This document shows positions 60,655 through 64,000 of a DNA stretch of 64,000 nucleotides, one piece after another (within the stretch, counting starts at the first letter, position 1; every line of letters starts with the position of its first letter). The translations under genes were made by a program, and so were the position numbers. The notes below the pieces were generated by a model that saw only the letters and a list, made by a program, of their open reading frames with translations, had not been told where the DNA came from and did no database searches. The stretch covers positions 112,287,267-112,351,266 of the forward strand of contig OY856411.1 in the NCBI GenBank assembly GCA_963693085.1. Reading direction: 5' to 3'. The stretch is from Alisma plantago-aquatica. Its lineage: Eukaryota > Streptophyta > Magnoliopsida > Alismatales > Alismataceae.

Positions 60655-61964
60655 TGGGCAACAACCTACTTGGTTCTCTCAACCTAGAGGGAGGCTTCTC
60701 CATGCGTCCTCTGGTCTTTGATGGAACCAACTTCCTCTATTAGAAGAGGCGTATGCAATTCTATATTTAAGGCATGAACTTTAACATGTGGAAGGTGATG
60801 GTCACACCTTACAAGGAGCCAACTGGAGCTGTTGTAACATGGAGTGAAGCTGCTTTTAAAGAAGCCCAACTCAATTCTAAAGCCATAAGCATCCTCTATG
60901 CATCCCTTACCCCAACGAGTTCAACTAGATCTCATCTTGGGACACCACCTATGAGATTTGGGACAAATTGTGCATCACCTATGAAGGCACAAAGCAAGAC
61001 AAGGAGTCCAAGATCTACATGTTGAACAACCTTCTAGAGAACTTCAAAATGGACAAGAAAGACGGGATTGTGGAGATGTACTCAAGACTCAATATCATCA
61101 TCAACGGGATGGATGCATTGGACAACACTTTGGATAGAGGTGTAATCAAATCCAAGATCTTGAGGATACTACCAAAGAGATGGGAGTCAAAGGTCACCTC
61201 CATTGAAGAAGTGTGGTGCCTTGGTGACATTCCAACCGAGGAGCTCATTGGAAACCTCCAAGCCCATGAGCCAAGTCTTGACAAGAAAGCAAGAAGAAGC
61301 CAATAAATAAGAGCAGGAAGCCAAGAAGATCAATGATAGTGCTTTAATAGCACAAGTGGAGGTGGTCATCCTTCAACAACCACTTGCTTTCCAGACTTCT
61401 CCTTCCTCCTCTAGTGAAGAGGATGGCCCAAGTGAGCATGAAGTCAACTACATTAAGGGAAAACACTTCAAGGGAAGGCAAGCCTCCTCCACCTCTAATC
61501 CTATATTCTACAAGTGTGGACAAAAGGGACACTACAAGAGTGAATGCTCCAAGTCAAGAAAGTCACACCACAAGGGTTTCTCAAAGAAGGAAGAAGAGTA
61601 CAAGAAGGATAAGAGACACAAGAATGCAGCTCATGTAGCTTGGGAAGCTTCATCTTCAAACAGCTCAAGCTCCGAAGAAAATGGAGAGTGCTACCTTGCA
61701 CTCATGGCCTCTACTAGTGAAGAAATTGGTGAGGTAAGTGAAGTAAGTGAGGTAAGTTTGCATGAGTTATCTAATGATGGTGTTATTAACATGCTTATCT
61801 CTACCCGTTCATATTTTGCTAAATGTAAATCTAAAAGAAAATGGTTTGGAAAAATCATTGATGATCTATATGCTAAACTTGAAATCTTTAAATTGAATGA
61901 GAAAACTAATCTTGAGAGTATTGATAATTTGCAAGGGCAATACCTTAATCTTGATCTCCAATAA
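60655..61964 (+). pseudogene. copia gag, broken
   Basis: It starts MGNNLLGSLNLEGGF and soon has NFLY followed by TAG, where the family has a tryptophan. A frameshift follows near 60910-60970. The clear Gag core is LCITYEGTKQDKESKIYML, ILRILPKRWESKVT and PTEELIGNLQAHE (UBN2-type). After a stop at 61303 another frame carries a zinc knuckle, FYKCGQKGHYKSEC, in which the first cysteine of CX2CX4HX4C is phenylalanine. The frame ends at 61964 in a Leu/Asn-rich stretch. Not functional. Confidence 0.8.
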
Positions 61965-62689
61965 AATGGAGTTGAAGTTGAGAATGGTATCTACCGTAAG
62001 AACATTGAAAGTCTTAAGGAAGAAAACCAAAATTGCCTTAAAGAGCTTGAAATGTTTAAAACTAAAAATGCTGAATTTAAGCTCCTTTTGATGTTCGTAG
62101 AGATGAAAGAGATATCTATCTCAAAGAAATCCAAATGATTAAATATGAAAATGCTAGGTTACTTGGTCAAGTGAATGATCTATCTTCTAAACCCATATTG
62201 CCTAGTGTTAATGTTGCTTCCATTTCTCATGAAAATGATTCATAATTAACTAAATCCTTACATCTTGAGGCTGATCTTGTTCATGCTAGGGATGACATAG
62301 CTAGCTTATCTTCTACCATTATTTCTATAAATGATGATAACCATAGATTGAGAGAATCCCTATAGAAATTCCTCAAAGGGAAGAACTCCCTAAATGAAAT
62401 CCTTGACCATTCTACCAAACAAAGTGGTACTAGTGGTTTGGGATTTATAGGGGGGGAACATCAAAGGGAAAGAGAAAATACAAAGGTAAGAAAATGAGCA
62501 AGAAGACCTCTTTCTTTGTAGGAGAGTCTTCCATCACTAAGAATCCTATGGTTTGTTCTTATTGCAAATGTGATGATCATTACTTAACTTATTTTCCTTA
62601 CAAGCCTAAGAGATGAAATGGGTCCCCAAGCTAACTCTGGATCCCAAAGTTTGAGTTAGGAACTGACATTCCCCTTTCTTGTAGGAAAA

Positions 62690-64000
62690 AGGAAGATGGA
62701 TTGTTGATAGTAGCTACACTAAGCATATGACAGGTGATATAAGCCATTTCAACAACTTCACCAAAAAGAAAGGAGGTTTGGTCACCTTTGGGGACAACAA
62801 GAAAGGTAAAATCAAAGGTGAGGGTGATGTAGGTGAATCCTTGTGCATCAAGAATGTTCTCTTTATGGATGGCCTACATCATAACTTAATTAGTGTTAGT
62901 CAATTATGTGACAATGGTTACTTTGTGTTATTTACTTCCTTTGAATACTTGATTCTAGATTCCCTCACCTACCAAGTTATAAATAAGGGAACTAGAAGTG
63001 GTATTCTTTATGTTACTGTTCTTGACTCTATTAAGCATGTTGTTGGTAGATGTCTAGTAGTCAACTCGAATGATATTTCTCTTTGGCACCATTGGCTTGG
63101 TCATGTAAATATGCATCAGTTGAAGAAGTTGAGAGAAAAGGATTTGGTCAAGGGACTTCGAAAATTAGATTTTGAAAAGAATGAGGAATGACGACCTTGT
63201 ACCCAATGAAAGAAAACCAAGTCGTCCTTCAAATCCAAAGGAGTTCTTAGTACCAAGAGAGCTCTTGAGCTTCTTCACATTGATCTATTTGGACCAATGA
63301 AAACTCAATCGTTTCGTGGTTTCAAGTATTTCCTTGTTATTGTCGATGATTTCTCTAGATATACTTGGACCTTCTTTCTCGTTTCTAAAAGTGATACACT
63401 TGATGTTTTCTCAAGATTTTGTAAATGAGTTGAGAATGAAGCTTCTTGCCGCATTATTTCCATCTGTAGTGATCATAGGGGAGAATTTGAAAATGCAATT
63501 TTTGAACATTTTTGTCAAGAGTCTGGTTATGCACACGACTTCTCTTCACCTCGAACACCTCAACAAAATGGGATTGTAGAGAGGAAGAATAGGTCTTTAC
63601 AGGAGATGGCTAGGACCATGATTTTAGAGTATGATACTCCAAAGAAGTTTTGGGATGAAGTTGTTAGTACCTCATATTTTATGGAACTACTCAAACACTT
63701 TGGGATGGAGAATACCAAGACAATGGACACACCCATGTCAAACACTGCCAAACTTGACAAAGATGAATAAGGTGAGAAGGTAGATGAGAAGCTCTATAGA
63801 GGTATGATTGGAAGTTTACTTTACTTAACTTCTTCTAGACCTGATATAATGTTTAGTGTTAACTTGCGTCGTCACTTTCAATCAAATCCTAAGAAATCAC
63901 ATCTTATAGCTATTAAGAGGATTTTAAGGTACTTAGCTAAAATACAAAATTTTAGACTATGGTATCTCAAGTCAAGGGACTTTACTCTTACTGCATATAG
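62690..64000 (+). pseudogene. copia pol, broken; reverse transcriptase deleted
   Basis: Protease-like WIVDSS...KHMTGD begins at 62697; the active site reads DSS and not DSG. The GAG-pre-integrase segment (LWHHWLGHVN) follows, then a stop at 63189. The integrase core keeps its acidic residues in HIDLFGP (about 63275), CSDHRGEFEN (about 63464) and QQNGIVERKN (about 63567), with a stop near 63425 between the first two. At about 63680, STSYF joins directly to MELLKHFGMENTKTMDTPMS, which belongs to the end of the reverse transcriptase. It then continues YRGMIGSLLYLTSSRPDIMF into the RNase H side. So the catalytic RT (YVDD region) is missing through an internal deletion. An additional TAA is at 63768. 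Confidence 0.85.

Larger units (their letters stand above)
59221..64000 (+). mobile_element. Ty1/copia retrotransposon (Tork/SIRE-like), defective, runs off the window
   Basis: It has a 5' LTR (about 59221-60601), a tRNA-Met primer site, broken gag and broken pol in copia order (protease, integrase, then RNase H side of RT). Most of the reverse transcriptase is deleted, and stops and frameshifts are spread through the coding part. The 3' LTR lies outside the window, so no target duplication can be tested. Confidence 0.88.

Overview
The window is nuclear DNA of a flowering plant, probably a monocot. The evidence is one spliced plant defensin gene with a GC-rich coding sequence, set in about 60 kb of AT-rich sequence built almost wholly from nested eukaryotic mobile elements. 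I see no bacterial-type operon, CRISPR array, rRNA gene or intact tRNA gene. The species cannot be fixed from the sequence.

Layout. 1-8.0 kb is AT-rich and holds a degraded Ty1/copia gag relic (about 3.4-3.9 kb) and two local duplications (7.0-7.8 kb). The only intact-looking protein gene is the two-exon defensin at 9048-9381, with a TATA box and a polyadenylation signal. A SINE lies at 10.4 kb. A 2.4-kb minisatellite bounded by inverted arms fills 11.1-14.25 kb. A second copy of the copia gag relic (14.5-16.07 kb) is interrupted by a 23.1-kb complex (16073-39204) with the order LTR-internal-LTR-internal-LTR. It is a gag-pol-less Ty3/gypsy-type element on the minus strand, bounded by one GGTTT target duplication. 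A 3.53-kb solo LTR (CATGT duplication) sits inside its first LTR. A 6.35-kb Athila/Tat-like element (GGTGG duplication) sits inside its third LTR and carries a long ORF with one stop.

From 41.6 to 56.6 kb lies a second, ruined copy of the defensin locus. A frameshifted defensin 3' relic (44907-44990) is followed by the same flanking sequence as the intact gene, then by the same downstream segment. The spacing has been inflated from about 1.0 to 11.3 kb by a PIF/Harbinger element (45448-47155, TTA duplications) and a Helitron (47623-56104). Removing both restores about 1.06 kb. Just upstream is a Mutator-like element with long inverted repeats (42182-44599, 9-bp duplication) that contains a LINE fragment and a complete 489-bp TRIM. 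The Helitron carries a PPR-gene fragment with several stops, a roughly 180-bp tandem repeat, and a CACTA element (47998-52276). The heart of the CACTA is a 1.85-kb GAT/ATC triplet array that reverses strand polarity about 17 times.

The last 4.8 kb is a Ty1/copia element resembling the Tork/SIRE group: LTR with four hairpins, tRNA-Met primer site, broken gag and broken pol with the reverse transcriptase deleted. It runs off the window end.

The genes do not form a pathway. What links the parts is insertion history, which can be ordered from the nesting and the target-site duplications.
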